Made by a program: the position numbers and the translations under genes
Assembly (NCBI GenBank): GCA_044351265.1
Contig: JBILGC010000066.1
Location: 1-9,526 of the forward strand
DNA from: JAJTFA01 sp044351265
Lineage (GTDB): Bacteria; Bacteroidota; Bacteroidia; UKL13-3
Length of the DNA stretch: 9,526 bases
Direction of reading: 5' to 3'
In this document: positions 1 to 7,986 of the stretch, in pieces
How positions within the stretch are numbered: position 1 is the stretch's first letter
How the letters are laid out: each line of letters opens with the position of its first letter
The notes under the pieces: generated by a model
What the model saw: only the letters and a program-made list of their open reading frames with translations
Told to the model about the DNA's origin: nothing
Databases searched by the model: none

Positions 1-365
1 CCTTGCAATAAAGTAATATCAAAACCTGCTGTGTGAAGCACCCAAGCCATAATTTTACTACGTAAGCCACCTTTAAAACAATGCAGTAATAATTTTTTCT
101 CAGGGAACTGCTCAAATGCTTGCTCTATAAATAGCTTAAATTTTGGACCTGCAAGTTCATATCCAAGTAAAACAGCCGCATCGTGGCCCTTTTGCTTGTA
201 GCAGGTGCCCACTAGTGCTCGCTCCTCATTGTTTAGAATAGGAAAACTAATTGCCCCTGTAATATGGCCCTGTTTGTATTCAGCTTCACTGCGTGCATCC
301 AGAATCGGATGCATTTTGGCAAGGGCCAGAAAGGTAGTAACATCGGTGGTTTGAATATTGGGCAT
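1..365 (-). CDS. mnmH: tRNA 2-selenouridine synthase, N-terminal rhodanese domain (3' end outside window)
   Basis: The frame opens at ATG 365 and runs off the left edge after 121 codons; a stop lies in frame just upstream, at 384-386. The family (MnmH/SelU/YbbB) replaces sulfur with selenium in the wobble 2-thiouridine of some tRNAs through a geranylated intermediate, using selenophosphate. Seen here is the N-terminal rhodanese domain: LDARSEAEY (about residues 22-30), then GHITGAISFP, then the family signature LLNNEERALVGTCYKQKG, written here as ILNNEERALVGTCYKQKG (about 43-60), and HCFKGGLRS with the presumed catalytic Cys96. The signature around GTCYKQ separates MnmH from ordinary rhodaneses. 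The P-loop domain that should follow is outside the window, so intactness cannot be judged. It is divergent from guaA with 62 bases between the chosen starts. By pathway logic the genome should also encode selD, which is not visible here. Confidence 0.9.
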   Translation of the reverse strand, partial: MPNIQTTDVTTFLALAKMHPILDARSEAEYKQGHITGAISFPILNNEERALVGTCYKQKGHDAAVLLGYELAGPKFKLFIEQAFEQFPEKKLLLHCFKGGLRSKIMAWVLHTAGFDITLLQ

Positions 366-379
366 AATTAAACTCACTT

Positions 380-412
380 CAAATTAAGGTAATGCCGTTC
401 AATTTTCTCAAA
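380..412 (-). promoter_or_regulatory. possible Bacteroidota-type promoter for mnmH
   Basis: On the minus strand a TTTG (409-412) is followed after 21 bases by TTAATTTG (380-387). The Bacteroidota consensus is TTTG or TTG, about 17-23 bases, then TAnnTTTG; the -7 here has one mismatch (T for A at its second base). It would leave a short leader before ATG 365. The match is weak and AT-rich DNA gives such hits easily. No comparable element was found for guaA on the other strand. Confidence 0.25.
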
Positions 413-427
413 TTCGCATCTTTAATT

Positions 428-1954
428 ATGGAAGAAAAAGTACTCATCGTTGATTTCGGCTCTCAATATACACAGCTAATAGCCCGTAGGCTGCGTGAGT
501 TAAACGTGTATTCTGAAATTCACCCCTGCACGCATTTGCCGCCTATTGATGCACAAACAAAAGCAGTAATCCTTTCCGGTAGTCCTTATTCCGTAAATGA
601 TGGCTTACTTCCCGCAATAGATTTATCAAACATCAGGGGCAAGTTGCCATTACTGGGTGTTTGCTATGGTGCACAATACTTGGCTTCATGCAATGGAGGT
701 AAAGTTACCCCTTCTAAAATCAGGGAGTATGGCCGCGCACATCTATCACACATTACAGATTCGCTTCTTTTCCAAAATATTGATAAAGGCTCACAGGTTT
801 GGATGAGTCATGGAGATACTATTACATCAATACCTGATCATTTTGAAATTATTGCCAGCACAGATGATGTGAAAGTGGCTGCATTTAAAATAAAAAATGA
901 ACCTACCTATGCCATTCAATTTCATCCTGAGGTTACCCATAGCACCGATGGTAAAATATTGCTGCATAATTTTATCGTTAATGTTGCCGGCCTTAGCCAA
1001 AATTGGACACCGGCCCATTTTATTGAATCTATTACAGCTGAATTAAAGCAAAAGCTTGGAAATGATAAGGTAATTATTGGCTTATCAGGCGGTGTGGATT
1101 CTTCTGTTGCTGCCATTTTATTAAAGCATGCCATTGGCGATAACCTAACAGGTATTTTTATAGATAATGGTTTGCTTAGAAAGGATGAATATGCGCAGGT
1201 GTTGCACGCTTATCAGAACATGGGTTTAAATGTGATTGGTGTTGATGCAAAGAATCGTTTTCTGAGCGAGCTCAAGGGTAAAATAGACCCGGAAGATAAA
1301 CGTAAAACCATTGGAAGGGTATTTATTGAGGTTTTTGAGGAAGAAGCAAGAAAACTAGATGATGTTAAATGGCTGGCACAAGGTACCATTTATCCTGATG
1401 TGATTGAGAGTGTAAGTGTGAAGGGACCTTCGGCAACCATTAAATCTCATCACAATGTAGGTGGATTGCCTGAAAAGATGCACTTAAAAATTGTTGAGCC
1501 ACTGCGCATGTTGTTTAAAGATGAGGTTCGTGCGGTTGGAACAGCCCTTGGAATTGATTCGATTATTTTGGGTCGCCATCCATTCCCTGGACCGGGTTTG
1601 GCCATTCGAATATTAGGCGAGGTAACGGATGAAAAGGTTGCTATATTGCAGGAAGCCGATGCCATATTTATAAACGGATTGCGTGAGCATGGATTATATG
1701 CTTCGGTTTGGCAGGCAGGAGCCATTTTTCTGCCTGTGCAATCAGTTGGTGTGATGGGTGATGAAAGAACCTATCAGCATGTTATTTGCCTGCGCGCGGT
1801 AACATCTGTTGATGGCATGACTGCAGACTGGAGTCATTTGCCATATGATTTCCTTGGTGAAATATCCAATAAAATCATTAACCGTGTAAAAGGCATAAAC
1901 CGCGTAGTTTTTGATATTAGTTCAAAACCCCCTGCTACCATTGAGTGGGAGTAA
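428..1954 (+). CDS. guaA: GMP synthase (glutamine-hydrolysing)
   Basis: This cytosolic enzyme converts XMP to GMP using ATP and ammonia released from glutamine, the last step of guanine nucleotide synthesis. The start is placed at ATG 428 (MEEKVLIVDFGSQYTQLIARR), giving 508 residues, the usual family length; an upstream in-frame ATG at 392 would add 12 residues (MPFNFLKFASLI) that the family does not have. The N-terminal class I amidotransferase domain (about 1-195) shows the nucleophile Cys79 in GVCYGAQ and His166 and Glu168 in FHPEV. The ATP pyrophosphatase domain follows with the P-loop LSGGVDSS (219-226). The C-terminal dimerisation domain ends in the characteristic KPPATIEWE. All key residues are present and the gene looks intact. 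The gene that follows starts 21 bases after the stop on the same strand, so the two are probably co-transcribed. Confidence 0.98.
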   Translation: MEEKVLIVDFGSQYTQLIARRLRELNVYSEIHPCTHLPPIDAQTKAVILSGSPYSVNDGLLPAIDLSNIRGKLPLLGVCYGAQYLASCNGGKVTPSKIREYGRAHLSHITDSLLFQNIDKGSQVWMSHGDTITSIPDHFEIIASTDDVKVAAFKIKNEPTYAIQFHPEVTHSTDGKILLHNFIVNVAGLSQNWTPAHFIESITAELKQKLGNDKVIIGLSGGVDSSVAAILLKHAIGDNLTGIFIDNGLLRKDEYAQVLHAYQNMGLNVIGVDAKNRFLSELKGKIDPEDKRKTIGRVFIEVFEEEARKLDDVKWLAQGTIYPDVIESVSVKGPSATIKSHHNVGGLPEKMHLKIVEPLRMLFKDEVRAVGTALGIDSIILGRHPFPGPGLAIRILGEVTDEKVAILQEADAIFINGLREHGLYASVWQAGAIFLPVQSVGVMGDERTYQHVICLRAVTSVDGMTADWSHLPYDFLGEISNKIINRVKGINRVVFDISSKPPATIEWE

Positions 1955-1975
1955 TAGGAATGCCAATAATTTATC

Positions 1976-3115
1976 ATGCAAAACCGTATGATTAAATACA
2001 TTTTGTTATTCTGTATCGGTTTGTTTCGCCTAACTGTAAACGGGCAACTGCAGGTAAAAATCAATAAGATTTCATTGGTATTGCCCTTTTGTGCATCTAA
2101 AATTTTGGCCGACCCAAACCATGCTGAAACTGAATTGGGCAATATTTCCAGAGAATATTATCAGGGTGCATTAATTGCGTTGGATAGCTTTGAGAGAGCC
2201 CACATACCAATCAGGCTGTACCTTTTTGATACAAATAATGATAGCCTTACCATGTATCGCATCATGCAAAAAACTTCATTTAAAGAGTCAGACCTGATTA
2301 TTGGCCCAATATTGCAGGGAGGGAATAAAATGCTTACACCATTTTGCAAGGAAAAAGGAATTTTTCATGTTTCTCCTCTGATGACATTTTCCAAAACCAG
2401 ACTTAATGACCCATTTTGGATTTCATCTAATCCCGACCTTCCCGGATACGCCCAAATTCTATTTCAGTATTTTGTTTCCATCAAAAAAGATTCAGCCAAT
2501 ATCATCGTAATCAGTGATAAGTCGCCAATGGACAATAATATCTCTTCAGGCTTTAGGCAAATTCAGGTTCCGGCAGGCAAATCCGTTAAAATACGTGTGA
2601 TTGATTACAATGCGACATTGGATATTCATTCCCTTTTCTCGGCAACTTTACCAAACTATGTGGTAATTCCGTCATCTAAAGAACCAATGGTAAATAGGCT
2701 GCTATACCAGCTAAAAGATTCAAGTGCATTTGCAGAAGTATCCTGCTATGGATTTCAGCAGTGGTATGATTTTAAATCGGTTGATTTTGACTTGTGGCAA
2801 AAAAAGAACGTACATATTGTTACTCCTTATTATGTGAATTATGATGAAGCGGAGGTGAAGCAATTTGTTTTGGCTTACCGGGAAAGATACCTAACCGAGC
2901 CAACAGATGCTGCCATTAAGGGATATGATCAGATGCTTTTATATGGTGATGCTTTACAGCGATTTGGACGCAACTTTATGGAGAAAATGAGTGAAAACGA
3001 CTATAAAGCCTGCCACACCCTTTACCGGTTTAAGAAGCAGAAAGAGGGATTTTACCAAAATTCATATCTTAATATCATTCGTTTGCAGGATGACAGGCCC
3101 ATAAAGGTTAATTAG
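1976..3115 (+). CDS. exported type 1 periplasmic-binding-fold protein (ABC substrate-binding-like)
   Basis: The 379-residue product begins with a hydrophobic stretch (about residues 6-20) ending near VNGQ, so an N-terminal export signal is likely; ATG 1988 (MIKYILLF) is an alternative start. The mature part resembles the type 1 periplasmic-binding fold of Leu/Ile/Val-binding proteins: a first beta strand ISLVLPF (32-38), YYQGALIALD (61-70), DLIIGPI (106-112), HVSPL (131-135), a second-lobe strand NIIVIS (175-180), and the conserved tail segment PYYVNYDEAEVKQFVLAYRE (284-303) with GYDQMLLYG (316-324). From memory, related Bacteroidota proteins often carry LysM domains in front of this fold and often lie next to guaA; no LysM is visible here. 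No permease or ATPase gene is nearby, so a role in transport is not supported; an envelope or peptidoglycan-related binding role is only inference. Ligand unknown. Confidence 0.75.
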   Translation: MQNRMIKYILLFCIGLFRLTVNGQLQVKINKISLVLPFCASKILADPNHAETELGNISREYYQGALIALDSFERAHIPIRLYLFDTNNDSLTMYRIMQKTSFKESDLIIGPILQGGNKMLTPFCKEKGIFHVSPLMTFSKTRLNDPFWISSNPDLPGYAQILFQYFVSIKKDSANIIVISDKSPMDNNISSGFRQIQVPAGKSVKIRVIDYNATLDIHSLFSATLPNYVVIPSSKEPMVNRLLYQLKDSSAFAEVSCYGFQQWYDFKSVDFDLWQKKNVHIVTPYYVNYDEAEVKQFVLAYRERYLTEPTDAAIKGYDQMLLYGDALQRFGRNFMEKMSENDYKACHTLYRFKKQKEGFYQNSYLNIIRLQDDRPIKVN

Positions 3116-3173
3116 CCTGCTTGATTTATCGCTTCTTAATGCTTATCTTGTTTACTTATTTAAATATTACAAC

Positions 3174-3659
3174 ATGATTAGGGTATTATTTGTATGCTTG
3201 GGTAATATTTGCAGGTCTCCGCTTGCCGAAGGTATTTTTGATGCGCTGGTGCAAGAAGAGGAATTAAGCCATCATTTTCTAATTGATTCTGCAGGCACGG
3301 CCTCTTATCATATTGGCTCATTGCCGGATGATCGCACACGCAAAGTTGCCGAAGAAAGAGGAGTGATACTTACCCATAAAGCACGCGCTTTTAAAACAGA
3401 AGACTTTTATCAGTTTGATTTTATCATTGCAATGGATGAATCTAACCTAAGTAATGTGCTGAGATTAATGCCTGAAGACAACCTTGCACGCATACATCTG
3501 ATGAGGGAATTTGACTCAATTGGCAAGGGGCAAGCCGTGCCAGACCCCTATTATGGAGATTTAAACGATTTTGAAAAAGTACATGATATTCTCGACCGAA
3601 GTTGTATGCATTTTCTCGATTACATTAAATCTTCACACCTTAAACTTAATGAAAAATGA
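3174..3659 (+). CDS. low-molecular-weight protein tyrosine phosphatase
   Basis: The 161-residue protein has the complete LMW-PTP active site at its N-terminus: VCLGNICRS with nucleophile Cys8 and phosphate-binding Arg14 (C-x5-R-S). The general acid is Asp124 in VPDPYYG. DSAGTASYHIGSLPDDRT (38-55) and FIIAMDESN (83-91) are also family-typical, and the length is normal for this cytosolic family. In bacteria such enzymes dephosphorylate tyrosine on kinases of capsule or exopolysaccharide systems, among other substrates, but no BY-kinase or polysaccharide gene is in this window, so the target is unknown. The start ATG 3174 is supported by MIRVLFVCLGN, the usual family N-terminus. Its TGA stop overlaps the ATG of the broken acylphosphatase gene (ATGA at 3656-3659), suggesting translational coupling. 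Confidence 0.95.
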   Translation: MIRVLFVCLGNICRSPLAEGIFDALVQEEELSHHFLIDSAGTASYHIGSLPDDRTRKVAEERGVILTHKARAFKTEDFYQFDFIIAMDESNLSNVLRLMPEDNLARIHLMREFDSIGKGQAVPDPYYGDLNDFEKVHDILDRSCMHFLDYIKSSHLKLNEK

Positions 3660-3925
3660 AACACCTTAACTTTTGGGTTAGCGGAAGGGTCCAGGGTGTA
3701 TTCTACAGGAAATTTATTTTATAAAAGGCTTTACAGCTTGGAATAAAGGGCATGGTTAAGAACTTAAATGATGGTCGCGTTCATATAGAGGCAAAAGGAA
3801 ACGAGGCTCAACTAAAAGCATTACATGCTTTTTGCTGTGAAGGTCCACCAGCTGCAAAGGTTGCAAACGTAGAGAGTGAAGAGGCTGAACCTATGAACTA
3901 CCAGTCGTTTCTGATATCTCGATAA
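3656..3925 (+). pseudogene. acyP: acylphosphatase gene interrupted by an in-frame TAA at codon 23
   Basis: Starting at ATG 3656, which overlaps the previous stop, the frame reads MKHLNFWVSGRVQGVFYRKFIL and then TAA (3722-3724). Without any frame change it continues KALQLGIKGMVKNLNDGRVH..., through IEAKG to ...NYQSFLISR and a double TAA (3923-3928). Together this is about 89 residues, the normal size of acylphosphatase, a small cytosolic enzyme that hydrolyses acyl phosphates. Both catalytic residues are preserved but separated by the stop: Arg18 in VQGVFYR and Asn36 in VKNLNDG, with the usual 18-residue spacing. Spacing around the stop also matches the family (seven positions from Arg to the Ala before the LG pair), so exactly one codon has become TAA. 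The upstream piece is 22 residues; a restart at ATG 3752 would lack the Arg. It is therefore probably inactive unless the stop is read through or is a sequencing error. Confidence 0.9.
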
Positions 3926-3971
3926 TAATTATATCAAACAATGCACGCTTAGCGCTGTTTAGTTTTAACAC

Positions 3972-5456
3972 ATGATAAAAATAGAAAAAATAAAAACCCT
4001 CGGGCAACTTAAGAAAGCAGGTTATCGTTCACGCAGCATCAAGCATGAAATGCGTGATAACTTAATTGCTATGCTCTCTGAAGGGAATAATCCATTTGAG
4101 GATATTAAAGGTTTTGAAGATACGGTTTTGCCTCAATTGCAAACAGCTATTCTTTCCAGGCATCACATCATATTACTTGGTTTACGTGGCCAGGCCAAAA
4201 CACGCATTGCACGAGCTATGGTAAGGCTGCTAGATGAATACATGCCTGTGGTATCAGGTTCGGAAATTCAGGACGATCCGCTTCAGCCGCTTTCCAGATT
4301 TGCCCATGATTTAATTAAGGCCGAAGGGGATTTGACACCGATAGAGTGGGTTCACCGCGATGAACGATATACAGAAAAACTGGCAACCCCTGATGTTAGC
4401 GTTGCTGATTTAATTGGCGACCTTGATCCAATTAAGGCTGCAACTATGAAACTCAATTATGCCGATGAAAGGGTTATTCATTTTGGTTTGATTCCCCGTT
4501 CACATCGAAGTATTTTTGTTATTAATGAATTACCGGATTTGCAGGCTCGCATTCAGGTATCGCTCTTCAATATTTTACAAGAAGGCGATTTGCAGATAAG
4601 AGGATTTAAACTGCGCCTACCACTGGATATTCAGTTTGTGTTTACTGCAAACCCCGAAGATTACACCAACCGTGGTTCAATTGTTACTCCGCTTAAAGAT
4701 CGCATAGACAGTCAAATAATCACACATTATCCCAAAACCATTGCAGTTTCTAAAGCCATTACGCAACAGGAGGCGCTTGTTTTGCCTGAACAGAAAAATC
4801 AAATCACCATTCATGATGCCTTGCTTGATTTGGTTGAGCGAATTGCCTTCGAAGCCAGAAGTAGCGAATTTGTTGATCAGAAAAGCGGAGTGTCTGCACG
4901 ACTAACCATTAGTACGCTTGAAAATTTATACAGCCATGCAGAAAGGCGGATGCTCCTGTGCAAGGAAGATAAAGCAATTGGACGCATTACGGATTTATAT
5001 GGTGCTTTGCCCTCAGTAACCGGTAAAATTGAGTTGGTTTATGAAGGTGAGTTGGAAGGAGCTGCTAATGTAGCCTATATGCTCATCGGAAAATCCATCA
5101 GATCACTGTTTGGCGCATTGTTTCCCGACCCTGAAAAAAGCAAAAAGGCTAAACAGGTAAATCCTTATGCAGAAATAATTAGCTGGTTTAATGAAGGCAA
5201 TGCTGTTGAGCTTCATGCGCTATGTAATCAGATTCAATACCAGCAAAGTTTAGCAAAAGTGGAAGGCCTTTCACAGTTGGTTGAAAAGGTTTTAGGTAAG
5301 CTTGATCCTGCATCAAAATTTCTGATGATGGAGCTTGTGCTGCATGGGCTTGCAGAATATAGCCAATTAAGCAAACACCAAATAGATAAAGGAATAGCCT
5401 TTAAAGACCTGATGAGTGGCATGTTCGATCTAAAGCAAAATAGGGAAGAAGACTAA
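3972..5456 (+). CDS. magnesium-chelatase-like (ChlI/MoxR-type) AAA+ ATPase
   Basis: The 494-residue protein carries one AAA+ module in its first half: Walker A GLRGQAKT (70-77), the ChlI-type segment ATPDVSVADLIGDLDPIKA (138-156), a Walker B-like IFVINELPDL (181-190), sensor 1 in FTANPEDYTNRG (Asn227), and TPLKDRI with Arg244 as a candidate arginine finger. Walker B reads NE where most AAA+ proteins have DE; as I recall, INELPDL is normal for this subfamily, including the mycobacterial Rv0958 type. The second half is helical with no domain I can name. Despite the name, proteins of this group are not tied to chlorophyll synthesis; they are thought to work with a von Willebrand factor A (VWA) protein, usually encoded next door. 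No VWA gene follows here: the next gene is priA on the opposite strand. Substrate unknown. The gap to the acylphosphatase remnant is 46 bases. Confidence 0.85.
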   Translation: MIKIEKIKTLGQLKKAGYRSRSIKHEMRDNLIAMLSEGNNPFEDIKGFEDTVLPQLQTAILSRHHIILLGLRGQAKTRIARAMVRLLDEYMPVVSGSEIQDDPLQPLSRFAHDLIKAEGDLTPIEWVHRDERYTEKLATPDVSVADLIGDLDPIKAATMKLNYADERVIHFGLIPRSHRSIFVINELPDLQARIQVSLFNILQEGDLQIRGFKLRLPLDIQFVFTANPEDYTNRGSIVTPLKDRIDSQIITHYPKTIAVSKAITQQEALVLPEQKNQITIHDALLDLVERIAFEARSSEFVDQKSGVSARLTISTLENLYSHAERRMLLCKEDKAIGRITDLYGALPSVTGKIELVYEGELEGAANVAYMLIGKSIRSLFGALFPDPEKSKKAKQVNPYAEIISWFNEGNAVELHALCNQIQYQQSLAKVEGLSQLVEKVLGKLDPASKFLMMELVLHGLAEYSQLSKHQIDKGIAFKDLMSGMFDLKQNREED

Positions 5457-5477
5457 ATTTTATTTTTAAAAAGACGA

Positions 5478-7934
5478 CTAAACAGGGTCAACATCACAGT
5501 AATAGTAAACTTTATTGAAGGCTTTTTGTGATAACAACTCTGTTGCTTGTTCTTGAATAAATTGTTTGATTGTTGCAAGGTGTTTACTGTCGCGTTCAAT
5601 TTTAATAAGGAACTCTTTTATGTGTAAATTTTTAATTCTGGATACATAAGGACTTTCAGGCCCTATAATTTTATCGCCAAGTCTTTTATATAGCAAATGG
5701 CGCAATGCTAATGCGGCCTCATGTACCTGTTTATAGTCTTTATGCCTAAGCACAACTTTTATGAGTCTTTGAAAAGGGGGATATTGAAATTGCTTTCTAT
5801 CTGTCATCTCATTTGCATAAAAAAGATCAAAACGCTGGTGAATTACTTCTTGCACTACGTGATGATCTGGGAGAGAAGTTTGAATGATAACTTTGCCCTG
5901 TTTATGTTTTCGACCGGCCCTACCGCTAACCTGTGTTAGCAGCTGGTAGGCTCTTTCATGCGCCCTAAACTCCGGAAAAAAGAGCAGTGTATCCGCATTG
6001 ATTATCCCTACAACACTTACATGTTCAAAGTCCAATCCTTTACTAACCATTTGTGTGCCTACCAAAATATCAGCATCTCTTTGCTCAAATGATGCTATAA
6101 TCTTTTCATGTCCGTGCTTTGTTTTAGCGGCATCCTGATCTAGTCTTTCTACCCTAGCTTCAGGAAAATATATTTTAATTTCATCCTCAACTTTTTCTGT
6201 TCCGAGTCCTTTAAACTCAAGCTCATGAGATTGACAGGCAGTGCAGGTTTTAGGGAGTTTTTGCTGATACCCGCAATAATGACACTTTAGTATATCGTTG
6301 TATTTATGGTAGGTAAGGCTAATGTCGCAATGTATGCAGGTGGGCACCCAATGGCATTTTCTGCATTCATACAATGGTGCAAAGCCTCTTCTGTTTTGAA
6401 ATAAAATAACCTGTTCATTTTGTTTTAAAGCTGTCTCTATGGCACGCATTAGTGTAGAAGTAAAGCTGCCTCTTATTGTTCTCGTTCTTTTTTCTTCAGC
6501 AATATCTGCAGTTAACAATTTTGGCATTTCAATTTCGCCAAAACGTTGATGAAGTTTCACCAAACCATAACGGCCCTGGTTTACATTGTAGTAACTTTCA
6601 AAAGAAGGGGTTGCTGATCCAAGAAGTACTTTGCATTGCCAAAGGTGGGCCAGATAAATGGCAGCATCTCTTGCATGATAGCGGGGTGAAGGGTCTTGCT
6701 GCTTGTATGATTGTTCATGCTCTTCATCAACAATAATTAACCCGAGTGCTTGAAAGGGCATGAATATAGCCGAGCGTGCACCAATAATAACCTGTGCTTC
6801 GCCCGAGCTTATCTTTTTCCAGATTTCAACTCTTTCATGCTGGTTGTATTTTGAATGAAAGGCAACGGCCCTATTGCCAAAATACTTTTTTAAACGGCTT
6901 ATTACCTGAGATGTAAGTGCAATTTCAGGTAACAAATACAAAACCTGCTGATGGTTTGAGATAGCTTCTTCAATGAGTTTTACGTAGATATGTGTTTTGC
7001 CACTAGAGGTAACTCCATGCAGCAGGCATACATCCTTATCCTTAAATTGATGCTGTATGTTTTGTAAACATTGCTCTTGCAATGGGTTAAGATTAAACTC
7101 ATGCTGCAATGTTTCTTCCTTTGCCAAACGATCAATATGCAGCGGATATAGCTCCATGATCTCATTCTTGATGAGTGTTTTGAGAGAGCTTTCACTAATA
7201 TCTCCTCGGTTAAGTAGGCGACTCTTTTCTATATGCTCAGACTCTTGTTTTAATTGAAGATAGGCCAGTAGCACATTGAGTTGTTTTTCGTTTTTCCCCA
7301 ATTTGCTGAATAGTGCTTCGAGCGCATCCTCATTGCTGTATACTTCAGCCAGTCTTACACAGTTTACAATCTTTGGCTTATAGGTTTCTGTAATTTCCTC
7401 TATAAACAGAAGCAGACCCTTTATGTGCAAGCTTTTCAGTAAAGGAAAAACATTTTTTGAATGCGTTATTTCTGAAATTTGATCTATGCTTAATTCTTTT
7501 TGTATGGTAAGCGCTTCTGTTATTAAAAATTCTTTATCACTTAATTCAATTGTTAAGTCAGCATCCGGATTAAGCATCACGCGTGTATTGCTTTCTAGTC
7601 TGAAGGCTGCCGGCAATGCGGCATTCATTACCTCACCGGGCGTGCACATATAATAGGAGGCCAGCCAATCCCAGAACTTAATGGTGTTTGCAGAGATTAA
7701 AGGCTCATCATCGAGTATACTTACAATATATTTTGCTTCATAGCCTGCAGGAGGATGGTGCTGTATATCGTGCACTATGGCAGCATAAAGCTTTCGTTTG
7801 CCAAATTGCACCACCACACGTTTGCCGGCCATGATTTGATTAGCCAATTCAATTGGCACCCTGTAGGTATATAATTTTTGGAGAGGTACAGGGATTATAA
7901 CATTAACAAAAGTGGCAAACTTCTCTTCAGACAC
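5478..7934 (-). CDS. priA: primosomal protein N' (replication restart helicase PriA)
   Basis: PriA recognises stalled forks and D-loops and reloads the replicative helicase. The 818-residue product has the expected order: N-terminal DNA-binding region beginning FVNVIIPVPLQKLYTYRVP (9-27); Walker A GVTSSGKT (307-314); DEEH box (403-406) in LIIVDEEHEQSYKQQ; helicase motifs LLGSATPS (437-444) and FQNRRGFAP (512-520); eight zinc-binding cysteines at 524, 527, 533, 536, 551, 554, 564 and 567; VGTQMVSKGLDF (625-636); and motif VI QVSGRAGR (668-675). Length is normal and nothing appears missing. The start codon is GTG (7934), chosen because no ATG lies between the upstream in-frame stop (7968-7970) and this point and the N-terminus fits the family. 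It is the last gene of a minus-strand run, 73 bases after the SixA-like gene, and converges on the AAA+ gene. The spacer in front holds a DnaA-box match and a palindrome. Confidence 0.97.
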   Translation of the reverse strand: MSEEKFATFVNVIIPVPLQKLYTYRVPIELANQIMAGKRVVVQFGKRKLYAAIVHDIQHHPPAGYEAKYIVSILDDEPLISANTIKFWDWLASYYMCTPGEVMNAALPAAFRLESNTRVMLNPDADLTIELSDKEFLITEALTIQKELSIDQISEITHSKNVFPLLKSLHIKGLLLFIEEITETYKPKIVNCVRLAEVYSNEDALEALFSKLGKNEKQLNVLLAYLQLKQESEHIEKSRLLNRGDISESSLKTLIKNEIMELYPLHIDRLAKEETLQHEFNLNPLQEQCLQNIQHQFKDKDVCLLHGVTSSGKTHIYVKLIEEAISNHQQVLYLLPEIALTSQVISRLKKYFGNRAVAFHSKYNQHERVEIWKKISSGEAQVIIGARSAIFMPFQALGLIIVDEEHEQSYKQQDPSPRYHARDAAIYLAHLWQCKVLLGSATPSFESYYNVNQGRYGLVKLHQRFGEIEMPKLLTADIAEEKRTRTIRGSFTSTLMRAIETALKQNEQVILFQNRRGFAPLYECRKCHWVPTCIHCDISLTYHKYNDILKCHYCGYQQKLPKTCTACQSHELEFKGLGTEKVEDEIKIYFPEARVERLDQDAAKTKHGHEKIIASFEQRDADILVGTQMVSKGLDFEHVSVVGIINADTLLFFPEFRAHERAYQLLTQVSGRAGRKHKQGKVIIQTSLPDHHVVQEVIHQRFDLFYANEMTDRKQFQYPPFQRLIKVVLRHKDYKQVHEAALALRHLLYKRLGDKIIGPESPYVSRIKNLHIKEFLIKIERDSKHLATIKQFIQEQATELLSQKAFNKVYYYCDVDPV

Positions 7935-7970
7935 AACAGCAGTTTTCTTACGAATTAACCAATTAAATCA

Positions 7971-7986
7971 AGTGCTTGCAAGCACT
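7971..7986. repeat. perfect 16-bp palindrome in the priA upstream spacer
   Basis: AGTGCTTGCAAGCACT is identical to its reverse complement and is centred about 44 bases upstream of the priA GTG. It could be an operator for a dimeric regulator. Alternatively the RNA could fold as a 6-bp stem with a 4-base loop and act as a weak terminator for the upstream SixA-like gene, but the bases that follow on the minus strand (TGATTTAATT) are a poor U-tract. The sequence does not decide between these. Confidence 0.6.

Noticed and set aside
392..427. Upstream in-frame ATG of guaA adding MPFNFLKFASLI
   Set aside because: GuaA proteins begin close to the VLIVDFGSQYTQ motif; ATG 428 gives the normal length.
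3116..3173. Promoter-like TTG-N20-TATCTTGT before the tyrosine phosphatase gene
   Set aside because: The -7 box fails at two of the fixed positions of TAnnTTTG; too weak to list.
3752..3925. Separate small gene starting at ATG 3752 inside the acylphosphatase remnant
   Set aside because: The product would be the C-terminal part of acylphosphatase without its catalytic Arg; it is better explained as part of the broken gene.
3926..3971. TAGTTTTA as a -7 element before the AAA+ gene
   Set aside because: It lacks the final G and sits too close to the ATG at 3972 to leave room for a start point; no -33 partner was seen.
5457..5477. Possible bidirectional terminator between the convergent AAA+ and priA genes
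   Set aside because: Only an AT palindrome (TTTTTAAAAA, 5463-5472) and a 7-base direct repeat are present; there is no GC stem, so a terminator is not supported.
6476..6736. Open frames of 60-100 codons inside guaA, priA and other genes, such as the plus-strand frame here
   Set aside because: They lie wholly within strongly supported genes on the other strand or frame and show no recognisable family features.
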